Source of the DNA: Fidelibacterota bacterium 408169
Lineage (GTDB): Bacteria; Fidelibacterota; Marinisomatia; Marinisomatales; TCS55
DNA: 64,000 nt
Assembly (NCBI GenBank): GCA_002256485.1
Contig: NNSG01000004.1
Location: 124,001 to 188,000, forward strand
Direction of reading: 5' to 3'
Part shown: positions 27,646 through 37,524 of the stretch, piece by piece
How positions within the stretch are numbered: the stretch's first letter is position 1
How the letters are laid out: each line of letters starts with the position of its first letter
Notes under the pieces: generated by a model
What the model saw: only the letters and a program-made list of their open reading frames with translations
What the model was told of the DNA's origin: nothing
Database searches by the model: none
Position numbers and translations under genes: made by a program

Positions 27646-28689
27646 AATGTCTGTAATTTTTCCTGCAGCATTTCCCTCTCCATAATGGGAAATCCACTTT
27701 TTAGGTATAGGCGGCGACTTTATTAATTCCAGTAGTCTACCATACTCTTCATTTACAATTGTATTCCATCCGTCTTCAACTGTTTCAATCCATTCCGTTT
27801 CTGGGCGTAGAGTTATGCACGGAACCTTTTGTAAATACGCTTCTTTTTGTATTCCACCTGAATCTGTAAGAATAACTTGAGCGTATTTTTCCAAAATTAA
27901 CATGTCCAAATATCCCACTGGATTGATTGGCTGAATTGTTTTGTGAGACTCAAAATCGAATTCAGAAAGTAATTTTCTTGTTCTAGGATGTATTGGAAAA
28001 ATCAATGGAATTGGCGATTGATTTAAAACATCAATTAATTTGAACATTATTTCTCTATCATCTGCATTTGCAGGACGATGAATTGTCATTAAACCATAAT
28101 TTTTAGAAGTTATGTTTAATTTTTTCATTATGGTCGCTTCTGTTTCAGCAAGTTTTGTAAAATGTAAAAGAGAATCCACCATAACATCTCCCGTCAAAAA
28201 GACACCATCAGTAATTCCTTCCTTTTTTAAATTCTTAACAGCAAGTTTTGTGGGACAAAATAAATATGAAGAAATAACATCCGTTAATACACGATTAATT
28301 TCCTCAGGCATTCTCCGATTGTAGGAACGTAAACCAGCTTCAACATGTGCAATAGGGATATGTAGTTTCGATGACGCTAATGCTCCAGCTACAGTTGCAT
28401 TCGTATCACCATAAACCAAAACTAAATCCGGTTTTTCCTTCATTATGACTTTCTCGATTCCTTCCAAACTTTTTGCCGTCTGTTCACCGTGCGAACCGGA
28501 ACCAACACCCAAATTATAATTCGGTTTAGGAATTTCCATTTCATTAAAAAATACGTTTGACATGTTTTCATCATAGTGCTGACCAGTATGTAATAGAATT
28601 TCATGGATTCCTTTTTTATGTAAAGAGCGAGAAACCATACTTGCTTTTATAAATTGTGGACGGGCTCCAATGATAGTTAATATTTTCAT
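27634..28689 (-). CDS. UDP-N-acetylglucosamine 2-epimerase (non-hydrolysing), WecB/WbpI type
   Basis: This enzyme inverts C2 of a UDP-HexNAc, giving ManNAc-type donors. The GT-B-like fold and motifs are clear: [18 protein letters not shown] at the start, [48 protein letters not shown] and [14 protein letters not shown] near the UDP site. The length of 351 residues fits. Given the WbpB- and WbpD-like neighbours it could act on UDP-GlcNAc(3NAc)A like WbpI, but plain WecB activity is equally possible. It overlaps the next glycosyltransferase gene by 4 bases. Confidence 0.9.
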   Translation of the reverse strand: MKILTIIGARPQFIKASMVSRSLHKKGIHEILLHTGQHYDENMSNVFFNEMEIPKPNYNLGVGSGSHGEQTAKSLEGIEKVIMKEKPDLVLVYGDTNATVAGALASSKLHIPIAHVEAGLRSYNRRMPEEINRVLTDVISSYLFCPTKLAVKNLKKEGITDGVFLTGDVMVDSLLHFTKLAETEATIMKKLNITSKNYGLMTIHRPANADDREIMFKLIDVLNQSPIPLIFPIHPRTRKLLSEFDFESHKTIQPINPVGYLDMLILEKYAQVILTDSGGIQKEAYLQKVPCITLRPETEWIETVEDGWNTIVNEEYGRLLELIKSPPIPKKWISHYGEGNAAGKITDILLS

Positions 28690-29897
28690 AATTTATCCTC
28701 AATTTTTTCCATGGCTTTTTCAATTAAATCATCTTTCAATAAATGCTGATTGATATAGTTTGCACCATTCGAACCATGCATTTTTCTTAATTTTTTATTT
28801 TGGAAATACTCTATAATCCCATCAGCTAATGCCTGCTCATTTTCAGGTTCAATACATATTCCCGAATTTGATTTTTGCATTAAGTCTTCTACTTCTCCTT
28901 TTACTCCGATTATCACTGGCTTTCCACATGCCATATATTCTAATAATTTGGATGGAATTGCATTCATAAATAGAATATTATTTCTTAATGGAACTAAGCA
29001 CACATGGGCAGATTTCAAAAACGTAATTAACTTATTTCTTGATATAGGGTCAACAAACTCAATATTTACTAATTCTAATTTATGCACCATTTTTTCTAAT
29101 AATTTCCGTTCGACTCCGTCACCGATAATCTGAAATTTAATGGGATAATTTTTTAAAATTATTGCTGCTTTTATAACCGTTTCTAATCCTTGAGCTAATC
29201 CGATATTTCCGCTATATAAAACAGTAAATATGTCGTTCTCTTTCGAATTATCACATTCTATTTTATTAATAAATTTTTTACTCACACCATTCATTAGATT
29301 TGCTATTATTTTACGTTTTGCAAATGGAAATTGTTTTGTCAAATATTCAGTAAATCCCGGTACAGCCAAAAAGAAACCAGTAGAGTGTGAATAAATTTTT
29401 TCTTCGAACCACTTAGCAATGGATAAAATTAGTGTAGAATTTATTTCACCCAAGGCTCTTGCCGATTCAGGCCAAAGATCTCGGATATCAAATATCATTG
29501 GAATCTTTTTTAGTTTACTGAGAACCATACCCGAAATACCAACAAACAGTGGTGGTGATGAAGCGAAGATTAAATCAAACGAACCTAATTTTACACCTCC
29601 ATAAATGGCTGAAAACATAAAAGAGAGGTAAAACCCGATTCGTTGAATGGTAGTGTGCCGCCCATTCGCCCATACGGCTGTTCGAACAATCGTGAAGCTT
29701 TCAGTGGGATCTTTCTCTATCCAGAACCATTTTCTCGAATATTTTTCATTGATAATTCCAGAAGGATAATTTGGAATTTCGGACAAAACTGTTACCTTAT
29801 GTCCAATTTTTGATAAAATGTGTGCATAATCATTCCACCGCATGGCAGCTGCACCCATCTCTGGAGGATGATATTGAGAAATGATTAAAATTTTCAT
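28686..29897 (-). CDS. Glycosyltransferase family 4 (WbuB-like)
   Basis: This is a GT-B glycosyltransferase acting on the cytoplasmic face during repeat-unit assembly. The N-terminal domain begins KILIISQYHPPEMGAAAMRW, a start typical of WbuB-type amino-sugar transferases, and includes PMIFDIRDLWPESARALGE. The C-terminal donor domain has VLYSGNIGLAQGLETVI and PSKLLEYMACGKPVIIGVKGE with the conserved Glu. The donor sugar is uncertain; an N-acetylated amino sugar made by the adjacent epimerase is a reasonable inference. Confidence 0.88.
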   Translation of the reverse strand: MKILIISQYHPPEMGAAAMRWNDYAHILSKIGHKVTVLSEIPNYPSGIINEKYSRKWFWIEKDPTESFTIVRTAVWANGRHTTIQRIGFYLSFMFSAIYGGVKLGSFDLIFASSPPLFVGISGMVLSKLKKIPMIFDIRDLWPESARALGEINSTLILSIAKWFEEKIYSHSTGFFLAVPGFTEYLTKQFPFAKRKIIANLMNGVSKKFINKIECDNSKENDIFTVLYSGNIGLAQGLETVIKAAIILKNYPIKFQIIGDGVERKLLEKMVHKLELVNIEFVDPISRNKLITFLKSAHVCLVPLRNNILFMNAIPSKLLEYMACGKPVIIGVKGEVEDLMQKSNSGICIEPENEQALADGIIEYFQNKKLRKMHGSNGANYINQHLLKDDLIEKAMEKIEDKL

Positions 29898-29921
29898 ACT
29901 AGAAAAATAATTTTTTTATAC

Positions 29922-31064
29922 TTAAGAAATATCGTTCTCAAGAATTAAAGAATAGAAATTTAGCAACACCCGTTTTTCATTTTCCCAAGAGTAATAATTA
30001 TTATATACAATACTAGATGTACGTGCTTTATTTTCTAATTCATTTGCATCTGAGAACAAAGAAAGAATACAATCAGAGATTTCTTTCGAATTAGAAGAGT
30101 TACAAGTTAAACCACATCCATTTTCATCAATTATTTTCTTCCACAATGGGAAATTTGTTCCAATAATAGGTAGCCCCAACATCATATACTCAAATATTTT
30201 ATTTGGCATCGACTCAATATGATTTGGTAATGGTAAATAACAAATAATTCCAGCAGAATATTGTGAAGCTTTTTGGTACATTTCATTCATAGGTAAGACA
30301 TCATGAAAATGAATATAATCGTGCATAAATACGGACTTAATTTTTTTTTCATAATTCTTATCAGAGAAATCACCATATATATGAATATTAATGGAGATTG
30401 TTTTATGAGAGAGTACAACAGCTTCCAACATTTCTTCTATTCCACGAATAGGAGTTAATCCACCAATATATACTAAACTCTTCGGAATCACATTTTCCCG
30501 TTTTATCCTAATATGACTATTCTCTGGATAATTATGAACAATAACAGACTTTTCTTTTGGAAATAATGTTTGAATATGATCCGTAGCAGTTATAATGCCA
30601 TCAAATATTTTAGAAGCAAATTTTTCAACAAATCTATAAACCGCACTATAAATTTTTCGTAGCCATTTTGGAATCCAATCTCTCTCTAAAAGTACTAACG
30701 AGAAATCTTCATGCACATCAAATATCACAACTTGTTTAGATATCCATTTAAGAGCTACTCCATATAATATAAAATCTGGGTCATGAAAATGGTAAATATC
30801 TGCTTTTAATTTTAATGCTGTATTTAAAATTTTGATATTACCCCATAGTCGCTTATACTTATTATTTTTAGGTGGAATAGAAATAATGCGAATACCTTTT
30901 TCAATTCCATTGAAATTGCCTGGTGCTAAAAATGTAATTCTATAACCAGCATTATTTAATGTTTTTGCTTGATGATGAAAAATTCGTCCATCAAAACGAT
31001 CATGTGTCGTTGTAATTATACATACATGAAATTGTCCTGATTCTACTTTATTACAATGGAGCAT
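29922..31064 (-). CDS. Glycosyltransferase family 4
   Basis: This is a second GT-B enzyme of the polysaccharide locus, 380 residues. The acceptor domain shows CIITTTHDRFDGRIFHHQAKTL and YHFHDPDFIL. The donor domain shows SLVYIGGLTPIRGIEEMLEAV and MPNKIFEYMMLGLPIIGTNFP with the usual Glu. Its start overlaps the polymerase gene by 14 bases. Base composition becomes markedly AT-rich from here through the flippase gene, as is common for variable O-antigen or capsule genes. Donor and acceptor sugars are unknown. Confidence 0.85.
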   Translation of the reverse strand: MLHCNKVESGQFHVCIITTTHDRFDGRIFHHQAKTLNNAGYRITFLAPGNFNGIEKGIRIISIPPKNNKYKRLWGNIKILNTALKLKADIYHFHDPDFILYGVALKWISKQVVIFDVHEDFSLVLLERDWIPKWLRKIYSAVYRFVEKFASKIFDGIITATDHIQTLFPKEKSVIVHNYPENSHIRIKRENVIPKSLVYIGGLTPIRGIEEMLEAVVLSHKTISINIHIYGDFSDKNYEKKIKSVFMHDYIHFHDVLPMNEMYQKASQYSAGIICYLPLPNHIESMPNKIFEYMMLGLPIIGTNFPLWKKIIDENGCGLTCNSSNSKEISDCILSLFSDANELENKARTSSIVYNNYYSWENEKRVLLNFYSLILENDIS

Positions 31065-32457
31065 TTTTGAATTTACTTTGAAGATTTCTATAAAAGTATA
31101 ATAACAAAGGAATGAAAATCATTCCCTTTGTTATTGCAATGACGGTAATAGATGATGATACAAAACTAAAGGTAAAATGAGAAATAAATGCAGTGGTGAA
31201 TGTAACATAAATCATATCCATTTTGTAATCACTTGTTGCTAGTATCTGTTTATAGATATAATGAATCAAAAAGCCTAAAATCAGTGTCATTATCATAACA
31301 CCAAATAAACCAAAATCAGCCCAAAAATTTCCAATATAAACAGCATTTGCTGAACCAGTTGTAAACCGATCCTTCCACCACACTTGAGCAACATAATTTG
31401 CTGTATTAAAATTCCCATCTGAATGAATCCATGAAAACAGTTGAGTACTCCTTCCAAGTAAAAAGGGGTGTTTGTTGGGGAAAATTTTAAAATATTCAAA
31501 TAGTACTTCCGCCGGAACGATAAATAATCTATATGCAATAGCGTATAATAATTTTTCAGGTGTCCTCAAATGCGGCAAAGATGCAATATAATTAATCATG
31601 ACGGGAATGGAAAAAATGCTTATTATGCTAACAATTATCATTCTAAATGAAAAATGCCGCTTTTTTAGTAAATACATTGCCATTAAGGAAAAAAATATGG
31701 CAGCAATTGGGAGTTTTGCAACTGTAATCGAATTATTAAAAATACCTACAAAAAAATAAATCAAAAATAATAAAAAATATTTCCGTTTTTTATTATTCAT
31801 GTAAAGAAATAAGCTTGATACAATACCTAATGGTATGAGTAAATCTCGACTCCATGAATAAAAATATTTTTCAATTTTAGGAACATTGAGCAATTTCATT
31901 GATTCTTCACGTAGCATAAACAATGTTTTATAAACATTTGGGTTTCTAATAATTTCAAAAACAGGTATTGTTTCAACACGAATTATGTATAAACCCAGAA
32001 TCAAAATAATTATACTTAACATGACGATTAAAATTTCATAAATACGTCTATGACCCATCTCCAATGACCATTCCATTTCATACATTTTTTCCACTCTTTC
32101 ATGTTGAATGGGGTAAATTTTATTTCCAAAATACAATCCCATGGGAAACAGAAGGTAAAAAGATAAAACACTTAGAAAGTAATTTAGTTCTTGGGGATGG
32201 TCTATGGTAGAAATAATATATATACTGGGGATCGATATAAATACTGTATATGAAACAAAAATCAAGGAAGGTGTAGCTAATAACCAAACACCTCGAATAC
32301 CGGAATAAGGTTGATCCTGACTAATAAAAATTTCATAAATAATTATACTTGTTAATAATAATAGACTATAAATAAAAACGTCATTATCTACAAAAAATGA
32401 AATCAATAATAATCCCAATGGATATAATAGGATTACAGCTTTATCAATTTTTATCAT
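31051..32457 (-). CDS. Oligosaccharide repeat-unit polymerase (Wzy-like)
   Basis: This 468-residue integral membrane protein has about 11-13 hydrophobic segments and a large polar loop between about residues 320 and 370. That is the architecture of Wzy-type polymerases, which join lipid-linked repeats on the periplasmic face. Wzy sequences are poorly conserved, so the call relies on topology and on its place between glycosyltransferases and the Wzx flippase gene (14-base overlap). A ligase of the WaaL type is a less likely alternative. Confidence 0.75.
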   Translation of the reverse strand: MIKIDKAVILLYPLGLLLISFFVDNDVFIYSLLLLTSIIIYEIFISQDQPYSGIRGVWLLATPSLIFVSYTVFISIPSIYIISTIDHPQELNYFLSVLSFYLLFPMGLYFGNKIYPIQHERVEKMYEMEWSLEMGHRRIYEILIVMLSIIILILGLYIIRVETIPVFEIIRNPNVYKTLFMLREESMKLLNVPKIEKYFYSWSRDLLIPLGIVSSLFLYMNNKKRKYFLLFLIYFFVGIFNNSITVAKLPIAAIFFSLMAMYLLKKRHFSFRMIIVSIISIFSIPVMINYIASLPHLRTPEKLLYAIAYRLFIVPAEVLFEYFKIFPNKHPFLLGRSTQLFSWIHSDGNFNTANYVAQVWWKDRFTTGSANAVYIGNFWADFGLFGVMIMTLILGFLIHYIYKQILATSDYKMDMIYVTFTTAFISHFTFSFVSSSITVIAITKGMIFIPLLLYFYRNLQSKFKNAPL

Positions 32458-33913
32458 TTCTTATTATGTTACTATACATAATCCAACTGGCTTTTGTTTG
32501 ATAATAATAATAGAATAAAGAACTTATTATTATAAGTGAAACAATAAATTTTATTATCAGCAGATATAAAAATGAAATGTTTATAGATAGTGTGAAAAAT
32601 GCTAAAATATATATAATAACTAAAATAATAAAAGATACAAGATTGCTTTTTGTAAAGATAGAAATATTGGTGATTCTTTTTATCGTATAAAAAGCAATTC
32701 CAAACAATGTAAACAGACCTACTGAAAAGGAAAGTGTAATACTTATTGGATTATTAATAAATATTTTTAGGATGAAAGTTAGTGCTATTAATGTAATAAA
32801 TGAGAACATCGTTATAATATTTGAATAAGGATAAAAAGATAAGCCATCGATTATTCCGCGTATCATGATGTAACCAATAAATGGACCAACAAATGGACTC
32901 ATTAATTGTAAATATATTATGGTATTGACATAATTTTGTCCAAACCACATGATAATGATTTCCTGAGAAAATAAATAGATTAAAGGCCCAATAAAAAATA
33001 TAACTTGAAAAATAAATTCTATTATTATATTTATTCTTTCTCGGACTTGTTCATTAGAACCTATATCATGCAAATGAGAAAATGTGGGAAGAAATAATAA
33101 ATTAAATGGAATGCCAATCATAGCAGCAGTGTTTGCAACTGTGACAATGATTCCAATATGTGTGGCATCTGTTAATGAAAACCATTTTGATGTTAAATAA
33201 ATAGGTAGGAAAAATATAAGTCCGTAAAAAATACCACTGGGAATTCGAAATAAACTATATTCATAAATTTGCTTTAAATTTTGTTTTTTGACTATCTTAT
33301 TTGTCATTTTATTCGTGTCTTTAAACAAAATTATTATATTATATATAATAATTAACCATGCACCATAATAAAAAAATTCGGCTAATAATTCTGTTCCTAT
33401 TTTTAGAAAAATAATCAATAGCAGTACTACAATAGATGATGTGCGATAGAAAATATTTGATAAATTCATCAAATTATATTGTCGATTTCCCCTCAAATAG
33501 CCAACAGTGAGTACTTGAAATCCTGATGCAAATACAAAAAAGAAGATTGGGCTAATAATGTATTCATATTCATTATTATTATAAATAGTTTGACTCAATA
33601 TCGCATTGTCAAAAATCAAAATAAAAATAAAAAGCCCAAGCCCAATCAGAATATATGTAAAAACAATCTTATTAAAATATAATCGGCTAAAATCACGTTT
33701 ACTGCCGAACCAAGATAAACCCATGGCAAGGTTTAAAGTAATCAAAGGGATAAATAATAAAACTAATCTCCTGGAAAGAAAATAAATTCCTAAATTTTCG
33801 CTTGTTAGGTATAATGCCATTATCTTTACAATTAAAATACCTAATAGCACTGCCAAAAATTGAGATATATAGGTAAAAAATGTATTTTTAATAAACGGTT
33901 TGGAAATAAACAT
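32444..33913 (-). CDS. Polysaccharide flippase (Wzx-like)
   Basis: This MATE-fold-type flippase should move lipid-linked repeat units across the inner membrane. The 489 residues form about 14 helices. The start FIKNTFFTYISQFLAVLLGI is typical of PST-family flippases, and LTSENLGIYFLSRRLVLLF matches the conserved loop after helix 1. The gene is the most AT-rich in the window, full of A and T runs, which suggests a horizontally variable polysaccharide cassette. It is followed by polymerase and glycosyltransferase genes and preceded by a 153-base gap. Confidence 0.88.
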   Translation of the reverse strand: MFISKPFIKNTFFTYISQFLAVLLGILIVKIMALYLTSENLGIYFLSRRLVLLFIPLITLNLAMGLSWFGSKRDFSRLYFNKIVFTYILIGLGLFIFILIFDNAILSQTIYNNNEYEYIISPIFFFVFASGFQVLTVGYLRGNRQYNLMNLSNIFYRTSSIVVLLLIIFLKIGTELLAEFFYYGAWLIIIYNIIILFKDTNKMTNKIVKKQNLKQIYEYSLFRIPSGIFYGLIFFLPIYLTSKWFSLTDATHIGIIVTVANTAAMIGIPFNLLFLPTFSHLHDIGSNEQVRERINIIIEFIFQVIFFIGPLIYLFSQEIIIMWFGQNYVNTIIYLQLMSPFVGPFIGYIMIRGIIDGLSFYPYSNIITMFSFITLIALTFILKIFINNPISITLSFSVGLFTLFGIAFYTIKRITNISIFTKSNLVSFIILVIIYILAFFTLSINISFLYLLIIKFIVSLIIISSLFYYYYQTKASWIMYSNIIRNDKN

Positions 33914-34066
33914 TAAAATTACACTAATTACTTATAAGCTGATTATTGGATATTTAAATATATAAGTAAGGTATTTTAAATTTAGAAATTGGATTGTATG
34001 ATCGAATCTCCAATCATTTTGCTGAATATCAGCAGCTAATATATTTTCCATTACTGGTAATGATTA

Positions 34067-35413
34067 TTATTTAATGGTGCTGGTAGATAGTTGCCATCTC
34101 TTGCGAAAATAAACATAATACAATGAAAATACAGTTGAAAGAACAAACCCAATAATACATACTCTTGCTCGAGATGGTTTATATTTTAATTGAGGCAAAA
34201 CAGCATAATCCAGAACTTGTACTGTTGGTGTATCCTTTACTTCCTTGATTTTAGCTTCTTCGTATTGTTGGGTTAAAAATGTATATAACGTATTCTGAAC
34301 TTCAACATCTCTCATTAATCTTCCGATTTCAAGGCCTAAATCCGGTACATTTGAAAACCCAGGAATCATGGGAAAGTCATCTTCATTGTCCAATTCTTTT
34401 AATTGTGTATTTAATCCGGCAATTTCTGATTTTAATAACTTGATTTCCGGATGGTTGCTTGAAAGAGTCTGTTCTAATACGCTTAACTTTACTTTGCTTA
34501 CTGAGAGTCTTGAAATTATTTCTGTTGCTACTTGGATTGCCGCTGTTGTTTGTTCAGGAAGAGAAATTGTATTGTGTTTTTCTTGAAAAATGTTTAATTC
34601 TTCCTCCGCTTTTGCTAAATCTTCAATATTTTGATAATATCTATTTTCTATAAATTCACGATGTTGAGTTGCTTTTTCAGATTTTAATTTTTTATTGACT
34701 TCATCCAATTTCATGACAAAATAATTCGTTATATCTTTTGATAACTTTTTACAATATTCCTCCTCTTCATCCGGGTGGAACCATCCTGTTTTTATTTGAG
34801 AAGAGACACTGATAGTCCCCTCTTCATCAATTTCAAAATGTGTATCTTCTGATAACGATTCTTCAGCTTTTTCAATATTTACTGAATTATAAAATTCTAC
34901 TAAATTAAACTTTTTAATCACACTCCGTATTATGGTACGACTTTTAAGAATAGCTATAAAGGTACTCGCGTCATTTACTGATGTTGGATTTAGCAAACTT
35001 TCCAAAGCAAACATCTCTCCTCCTCCTCCAAACATATTTCTATCTCCCGAGGAAGCAGGAGGCATAATTATTGCTGTAGAACGATAAGTTTTTGGTAACA
35101 TAAATGCAAGAATCACAGATAATATACTTACAACAAATACATTTCGAAATATTTCTAATTTAGATGACCATAAAATCTGCCCTATTCTAAATAAATCGAT
35201 ATCATCAAAATCAGTGTTTATTGACAATTCTGACTCTTCACTTCCTGGCAGGACACCATATTTTTTCAAATCACCCATTCGATTACGAAGTGTTTTTTCA
35301 GTAAAACCCTCTTGATCTGCAATTTCTTTCCTTTTTTCCGGATTATGGATTATCTCAGGATTCTTTTTAACCAAATCCAGTATTTTTTGCTCGTGAGGTG
35401 TAAGTTTTATCAT
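34067..35413 (-). CDS. Wzz/GNVR chain-length determinant with N-terminal helix-turn-helix
   Basis: This inner-membrane polysaccharide co-polymerase sets chain length. Membrane helices lie at about 92-108 and 420-440. They flank a long periplasmic coiled-coil part with the GNVR-type region (TAIIMPPASSGDRNMFGG at the start, LYTFLTQQYEEAKIKE and a proline-rich PTVQVLDYAVLPQLKYKPSR before the second helix). The oddity is residues 3-56: KLTPHEQKILDLVKKNPEII and IADQEGFTEKTLRNRMGDLK read as a helix-turn-helix in the cytoplasmic tail. The ATG sits in a TAATG overlap with the wza stop, supporting this start. No tyrosine-kinase domain is present. Confidence 0.88.
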   Translation of the reverse strand: MIKLTPHEQKILDLVKKNPEIIHNPEKRKEIADQEGFTEKTLRNRMGDLKKYGVLPGSEESELSINTDFDDIDLFRIGQILWSSKLEIFRNVFVVSILSVILAFMLPKTYRSTAIIMPPASSGDRNMFGGGGEMFALESLLNPTSVNDASTFIAILKSRTIIRSVIKKFNLVEFYNSVNIEKAEESLSEDTHFEIDEEGTISVSSQIKTGWFHPDEEEEYCKKLSKDITNYFVMKLDEVNKKLKSEKATQHREFIENRYYQNIEDLAKAEEELNIFQEKHNTISLPEQTTAAIQVATEIISRLSVSKVKLSVLEQTLSSNHPEIKLLKSEIAGLNTQLKELDNEDDFPMIPGFSNVPDLGLEIGRLMRDVEVQNTLYTFLTQQYEEAKIKEVKDTPTVQVLDYAVLPQLKYKPSRARVCIIGFVLSTVFSLYYVYFRKRWQLSTSTIK

Positions 35414-36453
35414 TATTGCCCTATAATAGCTGCTTTGTATGTTAAATAGAGTGTTGCGATAGCTGTGGCCGTTTGTAGAATACTTATATTCCCAAACATT
35501 CGGCTACGAAGACTTTCCGGTACAAAAATAACATCGCCCGGTTCAACAAATTCATCAAAAGCATTGTTCAATTCACTTCCATCCGCTCGATATATTATTG
35601 TATTACTATAACTACCAATATTTAATGCTCCGCCTACCATTGCTATATAATCACTGGCTCTATAGCCAGGTACATAAGAAAACCCTCGAGGTCTTCTTAC
35701 AAAACCATGTACAATAATTTGATGGGTTTTATATTCGGTAAAGTTCTCTTTGTCCTTTTGCATTATTTCAACAAAAGGGATAATTATTTTATCACCCTCC
35801 ATTAATGTTGGATTTTGTGTTAAATCACCATTTATTAAAAATTCTTTCAAAGTCAGTTTTTGTTTAATTCCATTTCGTTCTAAAAATGCTACGTCACTGC
35901 TACCGTATTTTTGAACACCTTTTGTTGCTTTAATTGCATCTTTCACTCTACTAATAGGTGTCATTTCAACGTATCCGGGATATTCAACGGCTCCTATTAC
36001 TTGAATTTTAAATGAACGAATCGATGATAATCTGACTGTTGTTTGAATTTTTTTATATGATTTTTTAGAAGCTGCAGATTTGATTTCCTCTTTAATTTGC
36101 TGATATGTTTTTCCTTTTGTAGAAAATTGACCAATTGATGGTAAAGATAACTCTCCGGCGGGGCTTATATATTCATAATATTCCACAGTTTCTGCATTGA
36201 ATAAATCATATTCCTGTCCTGGAAGCAATTTATTTTCTAATGAAGTAACTACAATATGCAATTGATCTCCCGGGCCTAAATAATACTCGTTTGGGTCAAT
36301 TTCACTTTCCAATGGAATTGGAGGGTTGGATAAATCCTGATAAACTGGTTGATAACTACCGGCACCTTTCGTCAATGATTCAAATTCATCTGTTTGAGCA
36401 GATATCAAACACAGTAAAATAATGGATGAAATAAATTTAAATGTAATTTTCAT
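35413..36453 (-). CDS. Polysaccharide export protein, Wza-like (SLBB)
   Basis: This is an outer-membrane polysaccharide export protein. After a signal peptide (about 1-20, LLCLISAQ) it shows the Poly_export domain start PNEYYLGPGDQLHIVV, PAGELSLPSIGQFSTKGKTY and two SLBB-like stretches (FKIQVIGAVEYPGYVEMTP and QIIVHGFVRRPRGFSYVPG). A hydrophobic C-terminal segment (SILQTATAIATLYLTY) may be the outer-membrane helix. There is no lipobox Cys, unlike Escherichia coli Wza. It lies 6 bases after rfbB and overlaps wzz by one base. Confidence 0.92.
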   Translation of the reverse strand: MKITFKFISSIILLCLISAQTDEFESLTKGAGSYQPVYQDLSNPPIPLESEIDPNEYYLGPGDQLHIVVTSLENKLLPGQEYDLFNAETVEYYEYISPAGELSLPSIGQFSTKGKTYQQIKEEIKSAASKKSYKKIQTTVRLSSIRSFKIQVIGAVEYPGYVEMTPISRVKDAIKATKGVQKYGSSDVAFLERNGIKQKLTLKEFLINGDLTQNPTLMEGDKIIIPFVEIMQKDKENFTEYKTHQIIVHGFVRRPRGFSYVPGYRASDYIAMVGGALNIGSYSNTIIYRADGSELNNAFDEFVEPGDVIFVPESLRSRMFGNISILQTATAIATLYLTYKAAIIGQ

Positions 36454-36459
36454 GTTATG

Positions 36460-37524
36460 TTATAATACTCCCAATCTTTCCTGTTGATAGTTTTTGTTTT
36501 GAATATCCTTCCACCATGATTGATTTTCTAAATACCATTTAATGGTTTTTTTAATTCCTGTTTCAAATGTTTCTTTTGGTACCCAATTCAATTCATTTTT
36601 CAATTTGGAAGAATCAATGGCATAACGAAAATCATGACCGGGACGATCCGTCACAAATGTGATTAATTCCGTATAAGATTTGAGATGAGTTGATGGATTT
36701 ATTTCATCTAATAGATTACAGATTACGTTTACAATATCAATATTCATAATCTCATTATTTCCACCAACATTATATGTTTCTCCAATTTTCCCATTTTCAA
36801 TAATTGTATGTATAGCTTCACAATGATCATCTACGTATAACCAATCTCTTATATTTTCTCCTGTACCGTATACAGGAAGTGATTTTTCAGCTAAACAATT
36901 GAGGATCATTAAAGGAATTAATTTTTCAGGGAATTGATAAGGTCCATAATTGTTTGAACAATTTGAAATTATGATTGGGAGTCCAAAAGTTCTTTGCCAT
37001 GCTCTAACTAAATGATCAGAAGCTGCCTTGGATGCGGAATAGGGTGAACTGGGATTATAAGGTGTTTCTTCAGTGAAAAAACCCTTTTCATTTAAACTGC
37101 CAAACACTTCATCAGTTGAAACGTGGTGAAACCTGAATAATTCTTTATTTTCATTTTCTAATGTCTGAAAATAACGGAGCGATTCCTGTAATAAAGTGAA
37201 AGTACCAGAAATATTGGTTTTGATAAAATCACCAGGGCCATCAATTGATCTGTCTACATGGCTTTCAGCAGCAAAATTGACTATGACATTTGGACGTTGA
37301 ATCAGAAATAATTCCTTGACAAGATTCTGATTACAAATATCACCTTGAACAAACACATAACGCTCATCCTGTTGAAAATCTGATAAATTATTAGGATTTC
37401 CAGCATAAGTCAATTTATCGAGATTGATGATCTTTTCGGCATATCCTTCATTTAACATGAAATGGATGAAATTTGATCCTATAAATCCACTCCCACCAGT
37501 AACGATAAATATTTTACCCATCAT
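36460..37524 (-). CDS. rfbB: dTDP-glucose 4,6-dehydratase
   Basis: RfbB makes dTDP-4-keto-6-deoxyglucose, the branch point to rhamnose and other deoxysugars. It is an extended SDR: GGSGFIGSNFIHFML at the NAD site, FAAESHVDRSIDGPGDFIKT, the catalytic HHVSTDEVFGSL, the YxxxK motif in PYSASKAASDHLVRAW, and RDWLYVDDHCEAI. Its length of 354 residues is standard. It overlaps rfbC by one base. The dTDP-glucose pyrophosphorylase (rfbA) and the reductase (rfbD) are not in the window. Confidence 0.96.
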   Translation of the reverse strand: MMGKIFIVTGGSGFIGSNFIHFMLNEGYAEKIINLDKLTYAGNPNNLSDFQQDERYVFVQGDICNQNLVKELFLIQRPNVIVNFAAESHVDRSIDGPGDFIKTNISGTFTLLQESLRYFQTLENENKELFRFHHVSTDEVFGSLNEKGFFTEETPYNPSSPYSASKAASDHLVRAWQRTFGLPIIISNCSNNYGPYQFPEKLIPLMILNCLAEKSLPVYGTGENIRDWLYVDDHCEAIHTIIENGKIGETYNVGGNNEIMNIDIVNVICNLLDEINPSTHLKSYTELITFVTDRPGHDFRYAIDSSKLKNELNWVPKETFETGIKKTIKWYLENQSWWKDIQNKNYQQERLGVL

